Positions 1-8,490 are shown, counted from the first letter of the stretch. The stretch is 27,437 nt of DNA from PUPG01 sp041686485 (GCA_041686485.1 JAWLDT010000029.1:1-27437); one strand, 5' to 3'. Numbers and translations are program-made. Notes: generated by a model from the letters alone, not told the origin.

Positions 1-786
1 ATCATAGCCCTGGGACATGCGCTTAAAGAACAAGGCTTTACCCACATGAACTGGAACCTGGGATGTCCTTTTGCCAGAATAGCCAGGAAAAAGAGAGGGT
101 CTGGCCTTCTGCCATATCCGGAGTTGGTAGATCGTATACTTCAGGAAGTTTGTAAAGAGGTACCCATTGCAATTTCTATAAAGACTCGTATGGGCTACAA
201 CAACGCAAACGAGATTATTCCTGTCTTAAACGTCCTGAACAATCATCCGGTACGTCATATCATCATTCATCCCCGCACCGGAGAACAGATGTACCGTGGT
301 CAGGCACAGCCCGAAGCGTTTGCAGAGTGCCTGAGTATTTCGAAACACCCTTTGATCTACAATGGTGATATTTACAACGTCTCCCAATACAGAAAGCTGC
401 AAGCCCGCTTCCCGGAGCAGCTAACCTGGATGCTGGGGCGGGGTGCCCTTATCAACCCGTTTCTTCCGGCTGCCATTCGCGATTATGATTATACGGATAC
501 TGAAAAACGGGAACGCCTCGCAGGTTTCCATAATACACTCTGGCTTCATGCCAGATCACATATTCAGGATGAACGCAAAGCATTGGGGACAATGAAAGCC
601 ATATGGTATTACCTGTCGGGTATTTTTTCCGGTGGAAAACAGGGGTTCGATACCATTAAACGTACTACAAATGCTTCAGACTATGAGAAAGCGGTTGCCC
701 TGGCACTACAAAAACCCTTTGCGAATGAAGCGGAACTGGAAGCTTATTTCTTTTCGATGACCAAACGAGGTGCAGAAACTACGTGA
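1..786 (+). CDS. tRNA-dihydrouridine synthase (Dus family), 5'-truncated by window edge
   Basis: The reading frame is open from base 1, so the ATG at 46 is internal and the N-terminus lies outside the window. The protein is a flavoenzyme that reduces specific uridines in the tRNA D-loop using NAD(P)H. The visible part starts just before the catalytic-cysteine motif NLGCP, and continues with a KTRMG lysine motif, the RTGEQMYRG phosphate/tRNA-binding segment and GRGALINPF near the end of the FMN barrel. The C-terminal helical domain follows to the TGA at 784-786. About the first 70-80 residues of a normal Dus (around 310-330 aa) are missing. Which of the Dus subfamilies it belongs to cannot be settled from this part. 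Confidence 0.93.
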   Translation: MIALGHALKEQGFTHMNWNLGCPFARIARKKRGSGLLPYPELVDRILQEVCKEVPIAISIKTRMGYNNANEIIPVLNVLNNHPVRHIIIHPRTGEQMYRGQAQPEAFAECLSISKHPLIYNGDIYNVSQYRKLQARFPEQLTWMLGRGALINPFLPAAIRDYDYTDTEKRERLAGFHNTLWLHARSHIQDERKALGTMKAIWYYLSGIFSGGKQGFDTIKRTTNASDYEKAVALALQKPFANEAELEAYFFSMTKRGAETT

Positions 787-818
787 TTACAATAACGCAT
801 ACGCTTCCCTCTTTAACG

Positions 819-865
819 GTGAACAGTGAACGGTGAACAGTGAACAGTGAACAGTGAACAGTGAA
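819..865. repeat. GTGAACA heptanucleotide tandem repeat
   Basis: There are six 7-bp units (GTGAACA, the second GTGAACG) from 819 to 860, followed by a partial unit GTGAA. The array lies between the dus stop and the next promoter and has no coding potential. Confidence 0.95.
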
Positions 866-891
866 TTCTAACGTATCTTCTAACTTCTATC
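866..891. repeat. Degenerate TTCTAAC heptad repeat
   Basis: TTCTAAC recurs with a degenerate unit between copies. Read on the minus strand it is GTTAGAA/GAAGTTA, the same heptad as in the 27.1-27.3 kb repeats. It directly abuts the GTGAACA array. Confidence 0.6.
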
Positions 892-963
892 AAAAAAAAG
901 CAGCCAATAAGTAAAGAATCAACCTTCAATGCGCTTTCATAAAAGAACAAACCGCATTTTTTA

Positions 964-995
964 TTGTTATTTTGAACTATTGTTCATTATATTTG
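964..995 (+). promoter_or_regulatory. Promoter with embedded palindromic operator, upstream of the Mrp-like gene
   Basis: TATATTTG at 988-995 matches the Bacteroidota -7 consensus TAnnTTTG. A TTG at 964-966 sits about 21 bp upstream and is a possible -33 element. Between them is TTGAACTATTGTTCATT (972-988), which contains the inverted repeat TGAAC-N4-GTTCA at 973-986. The same 17 bp recurs at 2642-2658. The gene starts 47 bp downstream of the -7 element. The repressor-site role is inferred. Confidence 0.65.
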
Positions 996-1041
996 TACCG
1001 GATATTTATGAATGCAAAAATGTTATTGAAAATTCATTATC

Positions 1042-1845
1042 ATGAGTGACGTATTTGAGAAGCTACCCATGAAGGGCGTGAAACATATTATAGTTGTGGC
1101 CTCGGGAAAAGGAGGGGTTGGAAAATCAACCGTTTCAGCCAATCTCGCCGTCTATCTGGCCCGCAATGGATACAGGACGGCCCTGATGGATGCAGACATT
1201 TTTGGCCCATCCATTCCACGAATGTTTGGGTTAGAAAATGCACAACCCCAGGTTAAAGAGGTAAATGGAGAAAAAATGATTCTCCCGCTTGAAAAATATG
1301 GCGTAAAACTGCTTTCTATAGGGTTTTTTGTTGATACCAATCAGGGATTGATCTGGCGCGGACCGATGGCAGCAAAGACCCTGACCCAACTTTTTGAGGA
1401 TGTCTTATGGGGTGAGACTGACTATATGATTGTTGATTTCCCCCCGGGTACCAGTGACATACAGCTAACGACTGCCCAAAAACTTACTGTTTCAGGAGCC
1501 CTTATTGTAACTACCCCCCAGGATATTGCACTGAACGATGCCCGAAAAGCCGCCAGTATGTTCAACAACGAAGGAATAACTGTTCCGGTTACCGGCGTAG
1601 TGGAGAACATGTCGTGGTTTAGCCCGGAAAAACATCCCGATGAACGGTATTATATATTTGGTAAAGACGGGGGCAAAAGACTTGCCAGCGAACTGCAGGT
1701 GCCCCTGTTGGCACAAATACCCCTGGTAATCGACGTGGGGCAATCAGCTGAACAAGGCCTTAGCGTTTTCAACCTGAACCACCAGGAAATTCACAAGGCA
1801 TTTGAAGATCTGGCGGGCAAGCTCGTGAATAAGTTGCCCGTTTGA
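1042..1845 (+). CDS. Mrp/NBP35-family P-loop ATPase (short form)
   Basis: This is a 267-aa ParA/MinD-superfamily ATPase of the Mrp/ApbC branch, which in other organisms carries and transfers Fe-S clusters. The deviant Walker A motif SGKGGVGKST lies at residues 21-30, followed by MDADIFGPSIPRMFG and the Mrp-type PPGTSDIQLT switch segment. The ENMSWF motif is present, but the CxxC that bridges an Fe-S cluster in classical Mrp is replaced by a segment without cysteine (SPEKHPDERYYIFG). The N-terminal MIP18/DUF59 domain of full-length bacterial Mrp is also absent. It faces the DUF169 gene and shares its operator sequence. It is probably a second Mrp-type protein, or an Fe-S-independent relative; the substrate is unknown. 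Confidence 0.85.
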   Translation: MSDVFEKLPMKGVKHIIVVASGKGGVGKSTVSANLAVYLARNGYRTALMDADIFGPSIPRMFGLENAQPQVKEVNGEKMILPLEKYGVKLLSIGFFVDTNQGLIWRGPMAAKTLTQLFEDVLWGETDYMIVDFPPGTSDIQLTTAQKLTVSGALIVTTPQDIALNDARKAASMFNNEGITVPVTGVVENMSWFSPEKHPDERYYIFGKDGGKRLASELQVPLLAQIPLVIDVGQSAEQGLSVFNLNHQEIHKAFEDLAGKLVNKLPV

Positions 1846-1867
1846 TAAAACTTCTGACATTCTCCAA

Positions 1868-1887
1868 AATTATATACACATATAATT
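1868..1887. terminator. AT-only palindrome between convergent genes, possible weak terminator
   Basis: A perfect 8-bp stem AATTATAT / ATATAATT encloses the 4-nt loop ACAC, in the 61-bp gap between two convergent stop codons. The stem contains no G or C and there is no clear T-tract, so terminator function is doubtful. Confidence 0.3.
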
Positions 1888-1906
1888 AAGCAAAGGGCTT
1901 ACCAAT

Positions 1907-2518
1907 CTACAGTTTGGCAACCAGCCGTTTGGCAACTTTATTTGGAATGCCCACAACCACTTCATGGCTTTCAATGCCGCCGCAAACTCTTGAATCGGGA
2001 CATCCAAATGAGATACTCGTAACCTGTCGTGAATAAGTGTTTGCCAACACATTCCCACAAACCGACAAAAAGAAAAACGGGGAAATATGTGCGCGAAGCC
2101 CTTCCTGCGCCAGTCTGTATAGTATTTGGGTAACCATGGCGGGCGACACATACAAAATATAAAGGTCAACAAAATCTTCATGCTCACTGTATTCCTGTAT
2201 ACCCAGGTTGATATGCCGGATATTCTCCAACACAGGAATATTCTGTAATGCTTTTCTCACAAACCGCTCAGGCATATTATTATTACCCGCAATCGTTTGT
2301 ACATGTTTATCAATATCATGAAAAAATCCCATACTTCGCCGCGCTCCTATGCAACTCAAATTCCCTTCATGTATGCGTAAGGGAAGCTTAAAAGAACAAT
2401 TCACGGCCTCACACAAAGTCATTTGTTTGCAAGGCACATTGATTACATCATTAAACTCGCCGTTTACATTGACTGCTGTACATTTTGGACCATATAGATA
2501 CATTAGTTTATCAATCAT
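1907..2518 (-). CDS. DUF169-family protein
   Basis: The protein has 203 aa and the pattern of the DUF169 family. A start like GPKCTAVNVN corresponds to the usual PPVAVK segment. It is followed by a cysteine-containing CEAVN block, a second block with SCIGARRSMG, and a C-terminal FGCPDSR ... ESHEVVVGIP signature. No signal peptide or membrane segment is visible, so it is probably cytoplasmic. The function of the family is not established; its conserved cysteines suggest metal or Fe-S binding, but that is inference. ATG at 2518 is the first start after the in-frame stop at 2555-2557, so the N-terminus is slightly short for the family. The promoter at 2633-2664 implies a leader of about 110 nt. 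Confidence 0.8.
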   Translation of the reverse strand: MIDKLMYLYGPKCTAVNVNGEFNDVINVPCKQMTLCEAVNCSFKLPLRIHEGNLSCIGARRSMGFFHDIDKHVQTIAGNNNMPERFVRKALQNIPVLENIRHINLGIQEYSEHEDFVDLYILYVSPAMVTQILYRLAQEGLRAHISPFFFLSVCGNVLANTYSRQVTSISFGCPDSRVCGGIESHEVVVGIPNKVAKRLVAKL

Positions 2519-2847
2519 ACCCCCATTATTTATAATAGAACTTATAGCCTGGGTTTATCAAGCTTACTGAATAATGATTAATTGTAAAGAATCATAACCG
2601 TATTCTGCTAATAATCAATTCTTTTTAAATATCAAATTTAATTGAACTATTGTTCATTTCAAAATTTTTCAATAAAATCTTTCTTTCGAAACACAAAGAA
2701 TTATCAACCCGCCTGATAAATACAGATCTTTACAACAGGACTACCCCATAAAAACCCCATAATGTTTGCTCATGTAAAAAAAATGCTGTTATTTTACGCC
2801 TTCATCTTAAGGAGATCTTATCTATACAATAACACCGGTCATCACCC
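2519..2847. other. 329-bp divergent intergenic region
   Basis: The region is AT-rich and holds the DUF169 promoter/operator described separately. AAGGAG at 2810-2815 lies about 32 bp before the nhaC ATG, too far to be its normal ribosome-binding site. No small ORF or structured RNA was recognised, and no convincing plus-strand promoter for nhaC was found. Confidence 0.5.
2633..2664 (-). promoter_or_regulatory. Promoter with the same palindromic operator, upstream of the DUF169 gene
   Basis: Read on the minus strand there is TTTG (2663-2660), a 19-bp spacer, then TAAATTTG (2640-2633), a good match to the Bacteroidota -33/-7 pair. The spacer contains the palindrome TGAAC-N4-GTTCA, identical over 17 bp (2642-2658) to the one at 972-988 and placed 2 bp from the -7 element. 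A role for the divergent nhaC gene is also possible, but no plus-strand -7 element was seen nearby. Confidence 0.7.
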
Positions 2848-4332
2848 ATGACGAATACCACCAGACGCCCCAGGTTATTTGAAGCATTGATTCCTGTTAT
2901 TTTTCTCACTGTATTAATTTCTATAAATGTCTTTATTTTTGGTGATGATGCGTTGGCCGGATCCAATCAGATCGTACTGATCTTATCTGCCACTGTGGCT
3001 TCCATTGTTGCAATCAGGCTCGGACATGGATGGGAAACGCTTCACAAAGGCATTGTCAGGTCAATTGGTTCATCTATGCCTGCCATCCTCATCCTGCTCC
3101 TGATTGGCTCGCTGGCGGGCACCTGGTTACTCAGCGGTATTGTGCCTTCTATGATCTACTATGGGTTACAGATATTGAATCCGACCATCTTTCTGGTAGC
3201 CGCCTGTATTGTCAGTGCCATTGTCTCGCTGGCCACTGGTAGCAGCTGGAGCACCGTTGCCACCCTGGGAGTTGCCCTCCTTGGAATCGGGCGAGCATTA
3301 GGTATTCCGGAAGGAATCATCGGAGGTGCGATCATATCGGGTGCCTATTTTGGTGACAAGATGTCCCCTTTGTCAGATACCACAAACCTGGCGCCGGCCA
3401 TGGCCGGGACCAACCTGTTCACCCACATCCGTTATATGGCCTGGACAACTATTCCCTCTATCAGCATCGCGCTCATTCTGTTTCTGATTATAGGGCTAAC
3501 CCGTTCACAGGATGGCACGATTACCGACATTGAACCCGTGCTATCGGCCATCGATAATACCTTTTATGTCTCCCCCATCCTGTTTCTGGTTCCTGCCCTG
3601 GTTATTACGTTGATCATACGTAAAGTTCCTGCCCTGCCGGCACTATTGACCGGAACCCTTGCCGGAGCTTTGTTTGCCCTGATTTTTCAGCCGCACATCA
3701 TAGAGCACGTAAGCGGCATCATGGATAACTTTCTGGTTGCCTCCTATGTGGCCGTTATGAAAGCCTTGTATACAGACATTTCAGTTGTTACGGATCACGC
3801 CATGGTCAACAGTCTCCTTGAGACGGGAGGCATGAGTGGCATGCTGAATACGGTTTGGTTGATCATATGTGCCATGATATTCGGTGGTGTGATGGAATCC
3901 AGCGGCTTGCTTCAACGCATCACGGAGTCCGTGATAAGACTGGCTCACAACGATGGCTCCCTGGTGGCTGCTACAGCCGGTACCTGTATGTTTTTCAACG
4001 TAACCGCGAGCGACCAGTACCTGGCCATTGTAGTGCCCGGCAGGATGTTTTCCAGCACCTTCAGAAAACGTGGATTGCGACCACAAAATCTGAGCCGGAC
4101 ACTGGAAGACAGCGGCACGGTTACTTCGGTACTTGTGCCCTGGAACACCTGTGGGGCCACACAATCGTCCGTTCTTGGCGTATCTACCATCGCCTTCTTA
4201 CCTTATGCATTCTTTAATCTGATCAGTCCGTTAATGACCATCCTGTTTGCTTACCTCAAAATCCGGATCTCCAGATTTACACCGGAAGAACAGGCAGAAA
4301 ACGAATCAAATGAACCACAAGAGGAAACCTAG
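2848..4332 (+). CDS. nhaC: Na+/H+ antiporter, NhaC family
   Basis: This 494-aa polytopic membrane protein has about 11-12 hydrophobic segments. The family signature GAYFGDKMSPLSDTTNLAP lies in the first half, and the repeat-related region with SGLLQRI and TASDQYLAIVVPGRM in the second. NhaC proteins exchange cytoplasmic Na+ for external H+ (some members exchange malate/lactate with ions) and support sodium and pH homeostasis. ATG 2848 is the first start after an in-frame stop at 2830-2832. The 3' end overlaps the glycosyltransferase start by 23 bp, which suggests co-transcription, although no functional link between the two is obvious. Length and motifs are normal for the family; substrate specificity cannot be read from the sequence. 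Confidence 0.92.
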   Translation: MTNTTRRPRLFEALIPVIFLTVLISINVFIFGDDALAGSNQIVLILSATVASIVAIRLGHGWETLHKGIVRSIGSSMPAILILLLIGSLAGTWLLSGIVPSMIYYGLQILNPTIFLVAACIVSAIVSLATGSSWSTVATLGVALLGIGRALGIPEGIIGGAIISGAYFGDKMSPLSDTTNLAPAMAGTNLFTHIRYMAWTTIPSISIALILFLIIGLTRSQDGTITDIEPVLSAIDNTFYVSPILFLVPALVITLIIRKVPALPALLTGTLAGALFALIFQPHIIEHVSGIMDNFLVASYVAVMKALYTDISVVTDHAMVNSLLETGGMSGMLNTVWLIICAMIFGGVMESSGLLQRITESVIRLAHNDGSLVAATAGTCMFFNVTASDQYLAIVVPGRMFSSTFRKRGLRPQNLSRTLEDSGTVTSVLVPWNTCGATQSSVLGVSTIAFLPYAFFNLISPLMTILFAYLKIRISRFTPEEQAENESNEPQEET

Positions 4333-5452
4333 GGTAAATCTCTCGGTAACCAATGATGTGTTTACCGACCAGCGGGTCAACAAGATGGCCCGTACCCTGC
4401 ATGGTATGGGCTTTGATGTCAGCATCACAGGCGTCAGGCGGAAAAACAGCCAGCCATTCGATCCTCCTTATGCTACCGTAAGACGCATTCCCCTGGTGTT
4501 CCACAAAAAATTCCTCTTTTATGCGGAATATAACCTCAAGCTCTTCTTTTTCCTGCTGTTTAAGCGTTTTGACCTGCTGGTAAGCAATGACCTGGATACC
4601 CTTTTGCCCAATCATCTTATTTCCCGCATTTTTCGTTTACCAATTGTCTACGACACACATGAATATTTCACCGGCACGCCGGAAATCATGAACCGCCCTG
4701 CGGTATTGAATTTCTGGAAAACACTGGAAAGATGGCTTTTCCCGCGCCAGAAAACCATTATCACCGTCAACGAATCCATTGCTTCCTTATATGATTATCA
4801 ATACGGGAAGAAACCACATGTAGTCCGAAACCTCCCTCTTTACAAACAGCCAGGTGAGCCGAAACCACCTCATACTTCCGGCCTTCCTGAAAACCGCGAC
4901 ATCATACTCCTGCAGGGTGCCGGTATCAACGTCGACCGCGGCGCTGAAGAGCTGGTGGAGGCCATGCGACCGGAACACGGCCTTTCAAACTGTCTGCTTC
5001 TGATCATCGGGTCAGGGGATGTACTACCGGCATTAACCAGGAAGGTTAAACAAGAACGACTGGAAGACCGTGTATGGTTTCTGGGTAAAATGCCTCATGA
5101 GCAGTTATATGAGTATACACGGCACGCAAAGATCGGTGCCACATTGGACAAAGACACCAACCTGAACTACCGTTACAGCCTTCCCAACAAATTATTTGAT
5201 TATATGATGGCAGGCACACCACAACTGGCATCTGACCTGCCGGAAATCGCCCATATCATCAACACGTATCATACGGGGATGCTCATTCGCCATCACGATC
5301 CGACACACATAGCCGACTGCATCCAATCGATGCTGGCTGATCAGGAAAGGTGGAAATGGTGGAAAAACAACTGCCTTACCGCGGCAAAAGTCCTTTGCTG
5401 GGAAAATGAGGAGAGGGTTGTCAGGCAGATCTACGAACCTTTCCTCGGTTAG
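4310..5452 (+). CDS. Glycosyltransferase, GT-B fold, GT4-like
   Basis: The 380-aa protein looks like a GT-B glycosyltransferase transferring a sugar from an activated donor to a cell-surface glycan or lipid. The N-terminal acceptor domain contains FTDQRV, VSNDLDTLLP and YDTHEYF. The C-terminal donor domain contains GAGINVDRGAEELVEA, IIGSGD, the loop RVWFLGKMPHEQL, and SLPNKLFDYMMAGTP, the usual nucleotide-sugar site. ATG 4310 is preferred because the conserved domain begins right after it; the frame is also open further upstream (ATG 4247) inside nhaC. It overlaps nhaC by 23 bp and ends one base before the convergent FtsE-type gene. No signal peptide is seen, so it is probably cytoplasmic or peripheral. 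The product glycan is unknown. Confidence 0.85.
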   Translation: MNHKRKPRVNLSVTNDVFTDQRVNKMARTLHGMGFDVSITGVRRKNSQPFDPPYATVRRIPLVFHKKFLFYAEYNLKLFFFLLFKRFDLLVSNDLDTLLPNHLISRIFRLPIVYDTHEYFTGTPEIMNRPAVLNFWKTLERWLFPRQKTIITVNESIASLYDYQYGKKPHVVRNLPLYKQPGEPKPPHTSGLPENRDIILLQGAGINVDRGAEELVEAMRPEHGLSNCLLLIIGSGDVLPALTRKVKQERLEDRVWFLGKMPHEQLYEYTRHAKIGATLDKDTNLNYRYSLPNKLFDYMMAGTPQLASDLPEIAHIINTYHTGMLIRHHDPTHIADCIQSMLADQERWKWWKNNCLTAAKVLCWENEERVVRQIYEPFLG

Positions 5453-5453
5453 T

Positions 5454-6179
5454 TTAATGTTCCTGTGTGGTTGTTACGGAATCTGATGACGGGCCTTGTG
5501 CAGAGAGGCTGGTTTCGCTTACCTGTCCACCTTCGCATTTGAATATGCGTGCCGGGAATTTACTGAAAAGGGTATAATCATGGGTGGCCATGATGATGGT
5601 TCGACCTGTGGTACTAATGTCAAACATAAGATCCATGATGCCTTCACTGGTCTCAGGATCGAGGTTTCCGGTAGGCTCATCGGCCAGAATGACATCGGGG
5701 TCATTGATCAGGGCACGAGCAATGACAACGCGCTGTTGCTCGCCACCGGACAGCTGATGGGGCATTTTAAACCCTTTAGTACGCAGGCCGACCTTTTCCA
5801 ATACATCCTCCATGCGTTCCTCCATGGCAATTTTATCGCGCCAACCGGTTGCCTTCATCACAAATACCAGATTTTCTTTGATTGAACGATCATTCAGGAG
5901 CTGAAAATCCTGGAATACAATACCGATTTTGCGTCTCAGATAAGGGATCTCTTTTTCCTTAAGATGATGCAGATCGTTACCTGCTATCCGGGCAAAACCA
6001 TCCACCACAGGCAGGTCGGCATAGAGGATTTTCAGCAGGCTGCTTTTCCCGGATCCGGTTCGCCCGATCAGGTAACAAAACTGCCCCCGCTGAATAGTGA
6101 ACGTTACATTGGAGAGCACCAGTACATTCTTCTGGAAGACTGACACATCCTGCAATTCGATAATGGTATCAAGAGCCAT
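5454..6179 (-). CDS. ftsE: ABC transporter ATP-binding protein, FtsE type
   Basis: The ATPase has 241 aa with Walker A GRTGSGKSS, Q-loop FQDFQLL, signature LSGGEQQR, Walker B VILADEPTGNLD and a switch His in ATHDY. The order and spacing match FtsE/LolD-type ATPases, and the divisome FtsE is the best fit. FtsE works with the membrane protein FtsX to control peptidoglycan hydrolases at division; no ftsX gene is in this window. ATG 6179 (MALDTIIEL) is preferred over ATG 6218, because the extra 13 residues are not part of the domain and the upstream start overlaps the T-tract of the terminator. The last 20 residues are a low-complexity Ser/Thr tail. Confidence 0.85.
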   Translation of the reverse strand: MALDTIIELQDVSVFQKNVLVLSNVTFTIQRGQFCYLIGRTGSGKSSLLKILYADLPVVDGFARIAGNDLHHLKEKEIPYLRRKIGIVFQDFQLLNDRSIKENLVFVMKATGWRDKIAMEERMEDVLEKVGLRTKGFKMPHQLSGGEQQRVVIARALINDPDVILADEPTGNLDPETSEGIMDLMFDISTTGRTIIMATHDYTLFSKFPARIFKCEGGQVSETSLSAQGPSSDSVTTTQEH

Positions 6180-6212
6180 ATGATTAAGCGCTAAAAATAT
6201 CACCGTAAAGGT

Positions 6213-6247
6213 AAACAAAAAAGGAGCGCCTGAAAAAGACGCTCCTT
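6213..6247 (-). terminator. Rho-independent terminator after the M3 peptidase gene
   Basis: On the minus strand an 8-bp stem AAGGAGCG / CGCTCCTT with an 11-nt loop is followed by TTTTTTGTTT. It lies just after the M3 peptidase stop and before ftsE on the same strand. ftsE therefore needs read-through or its own start site. Confidence 0.85.
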
Positions 6248-6273
6248 GATAATTTGCTCATCAGCAATGGTTA

Positions 6274-8373
6274 TTATTTCAGTCCTTTCTGCTGCAAGAA
6301 AGCATCAATGGAGGGTTCTGCGCCACGGAACTTAAGGTAGGCATCCATACCTCCCCTGAGAGCATTCTCAGCCAGTATATATTGACGAAACCTTTCGGCA
6401 AGTTCCTGGTTATAGAGATCGTCTGTTTCCTTGAACGCCATGAAAGCATCCGCATCCAAAACACCGGCCCAGCGATACACATAATAGCCAGCCGCATATC
6501 CGGATCCGAAGACATGGTTAAAATAGGTTGTACGGTAACGTGGCTGAATTTCATCAATCAGTCCCATTTGGTTCAGTGACCTTTCTTCGAAGGCACGTAC
6601 ATCGATCTCATCCCCGTGGTCAGCGGTATGCCAGTCCATGTCGAGCATGGCCGCTGCCAGGTATTCTGTCATGGCAAAACCCTGATTAAAATGCTGAGAA
6701 TTCAGCAGGCGTTCTTCAAGGTCTTCAGGCATAGACTCGCCGGTTTCATAATGCAGGGCATATTCCTTCATAAATTCGGGATCTGCTGCCCAGTTTTCCA
6801 GTATCTGTGAAGGCAGCTCCACAAAGTCCCTGGGAACACTACGACTTGTTCTGCGGTATCTGCCGTCAGCAAGGAGGTTGTGCAAGGCGTGGCCGAACTC
6901 ATGGAAGTAAGTCGTCGTTTCATCAAAAGTCAACAGGGCTGGCTCATCGCCTGAGGGACGACTGAAATTCATCACCATCGTAACGATTGGATGAATCTTT
7001 TCACCATCTTCATACGCGCCACTGCGATAGGTTCCGCACCAGGCACCACCTCTCTTACCAGACCGCGGATGGGGATCAATAAAGAGGATACCCAGGTGGC
7101 TGTCGTCTTTATCAAACACTTCAAAGGCCTCTACTTCTTCGTGATAAACAGGTACTTCGGGGCGAGGTTCAAATGTCAGACCAAACAATTTGTTGGCCAA
7201 TAAGAAACTACCTTTCCGCACATTGTCAATGGGGAAATAGGGCCGCAGTTCGGAGTCATCCAAATCAAAAAGCTCTTTGCGAAGTTTTTCGGCATAATAC
7301 CACCAGTCCCAGGAAGCCAGTTCAAAATCACCACCTTCACGGTCAATGATCTCCTGCATCTGGTCACGTTCCTTCTTAGCGAGGGCTATTGAGGGCTCCC
7401 AGAGTTCTTCAAGGAAATCATACACATTTTCCGGATTTTCAGCCATCTGAATATCCAGGAAGTACTCTGCATAATTTTCAAAGCCAAGCAAACTGGCCAT
7501 TTCCTGACGCAGCTGCATCAATTCGGCGAATAAGTCTTTGTTATCATATTCATTATCGTTATCGCCACGCATGAAATACCCTCTGTACACTTCTTCACGC
7601 AGATCACGGCGTTCAGAATATTGCAGGAATGGAATCCAGCTTGGTTTATGGAGGGTTATCAGACCCAGTGCATCCACGCCGGCATTCTCAGCATCCTGTG
7701 CTGCAGTCGCACGAACGCTTTCCGGCAGACCGGCCAGATCCTCTTCTGTTTCAAGCAGAAGTTGAAAGTTATTGGTTTCAGCCAGCACATTTTCACCCAA
7801 CTCAAGGGAAACCATTGACATACGTTCATTGATCTCGTTAAGCTTCTCGCGCTGATCTTCCGGCAGGGCAACCCCATTACGGACAAAGTCCCGGTAGTAC
7901 CTTTCCACCACGCGCATCTGTTCGGTATCGAGATCAAGTTCCTCACGCTGCTCATAGACGGATTCAATACGTTCGAACAGATCCTGGTTCATGCTGATGG
8001 AATTGCGGTGCTCAGACAGCATCGGCGTGGCCTCGCGGGCAATCTCCTGCAACCTGTCGTTGGTTTCCGCACTACGTAAGCCGCCAAACACGGCGCTAAC
8101 TTTGCTCAACATCCGGCCTGCCTCATCATAGGCAAGAATGGTGTTCTCAAACGTAGGTTCTTCGGGATTATTGACAATCGCTTCAATTTCAGCCTTATGC
8201 TGACGCATACCTTCTTCAAGGGCAGGCATAAAATGCTCATTATCTATCTGATCAAAAGGAGGAGCATCAAATGGTGTATCATAATCTGAGAAAAATGGGT
8301 TCTCCTGCTGTTCTGCACATCCGGCAAACATCATCATGCTGATTGGAATTAAAAATAACAATAGGTTTTTCAT
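6274..8373 (-). CDS. M3-family zinc oligopeptidase, lipoprotein (Dcp-like)
   Basis: This 699-aa metallopeptidase is similar to peptidyl-dipeptidase Dcp / oligopeptidase A, enzymes that trim short peptides. A lipoprotein signal precedes the lipobox FAGC with Cys19, so the enzyme is probably anchored in a membrane facing the periplasm. The zinc motif HEFGH lies at 491-495, and the third ligand is the Glu of FVELPSQ near 519. The C-terminal YFNHVFGSGYAAGYYVY segment forms the substrate site of the family. Length is normal. The gene has its own promoter (8491-8517) and terminator (6213-6247), so it is probably monocistronic. Whether it is a dipeptidase or an oligopeptidase is uncertain. Confidence 0.93.
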   Translation of the reverse strand: MKNLLLFLIPISMMMFAGCAEQQENPFFSDYDTPFDAPPFDQIDNEHFMPALEEGMRQHKAEIEAIVNNPEEPTFENTILAYDEAGRMLSKVSAVFGGLRSAETNDRLQEIAREATPMLSEHRNSISMNQDLFERIESVYEQREELDLDTEQMRVVERYYRDFVRNGVALPEDQREKLNEINERMSMVSLELGENVLAETNNFQLLLETEEDLAGLPESVRATAAQDAENAGVDALGLITLHKPSWIPFLQYSERRDLREEVYRGYFMRGDNDNEYDNKDLFAELMQLRQEMASLLGFENYAEYFLDIQMAENPENVYDFLEELWEPSIALAKKERDQMQEIIDREGGDFELASWDWWYYAEKLRKELFDLDDSELRPYFPIDNVRKGSFLLANKLFGLTFEPRPEVPVYHEEVEAFEVFDKDDSHLGILFIDPHPRSGKRGGAWCGTYRSGAYEDGEKIHPIVTMVMNFSRPSGDEPALLTFDETTTYFHEFGHALHNLLADGRYRRTSRSVPRDFVELPSQILENWAADPEFMKEYALHYETGESMPEDLEERLLNSQHFNQGFAMTEYLAAAMLDMDWHTADHGDEIDVRAFEERSLNQMGLIDEIQPRYRTTYFNHVFGSGYAAGYYVYRWAGVLDADAFMAFKETDDLYNQELAERFRQYILAENALRGGMDAYLKFRGAEPSIDAFLQQKGLK

Positions 8374-8453
8374 AAATACATGTTGTTGTTAGGGTTAGTA
8401 ATGGTTTTAAAGTAACATCTTTTTGTTCTGTTGCTGATTAACCACATCACAGG

Positions 8454-8479
8454 CCATAATTATGGTCTGATAACCAGAC
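8454..8479 (-). other. Paired inverted repeats in the M3 peptidase leader
   Basis: Two adjacent inverted repeats lie between the promoter and the start codon: the palindrome CCATAATTATGG (8454-8465), and GTCTG-ATAAC-CAGAC (8465-8479), which shares its first base. They could be an operator or leader RNA structure; function is unknown. Confidence 0.4.
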
Positions 8480-8490
8480 AAACAGGGCAA

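Noticed and set aside
2349..2570. 73-aa plus-strand open frame overlapping the DUF169 gene
   Set aside because: Antisense to the DUF169 frame, no recognisable feature.
2810..2815. AAGGAG as ribosome-binding site for nhaC
   Set aside because: It lies about 32 bp before the ATG, and a stop codon in frame at 2830-2832 excludes an earlier start.
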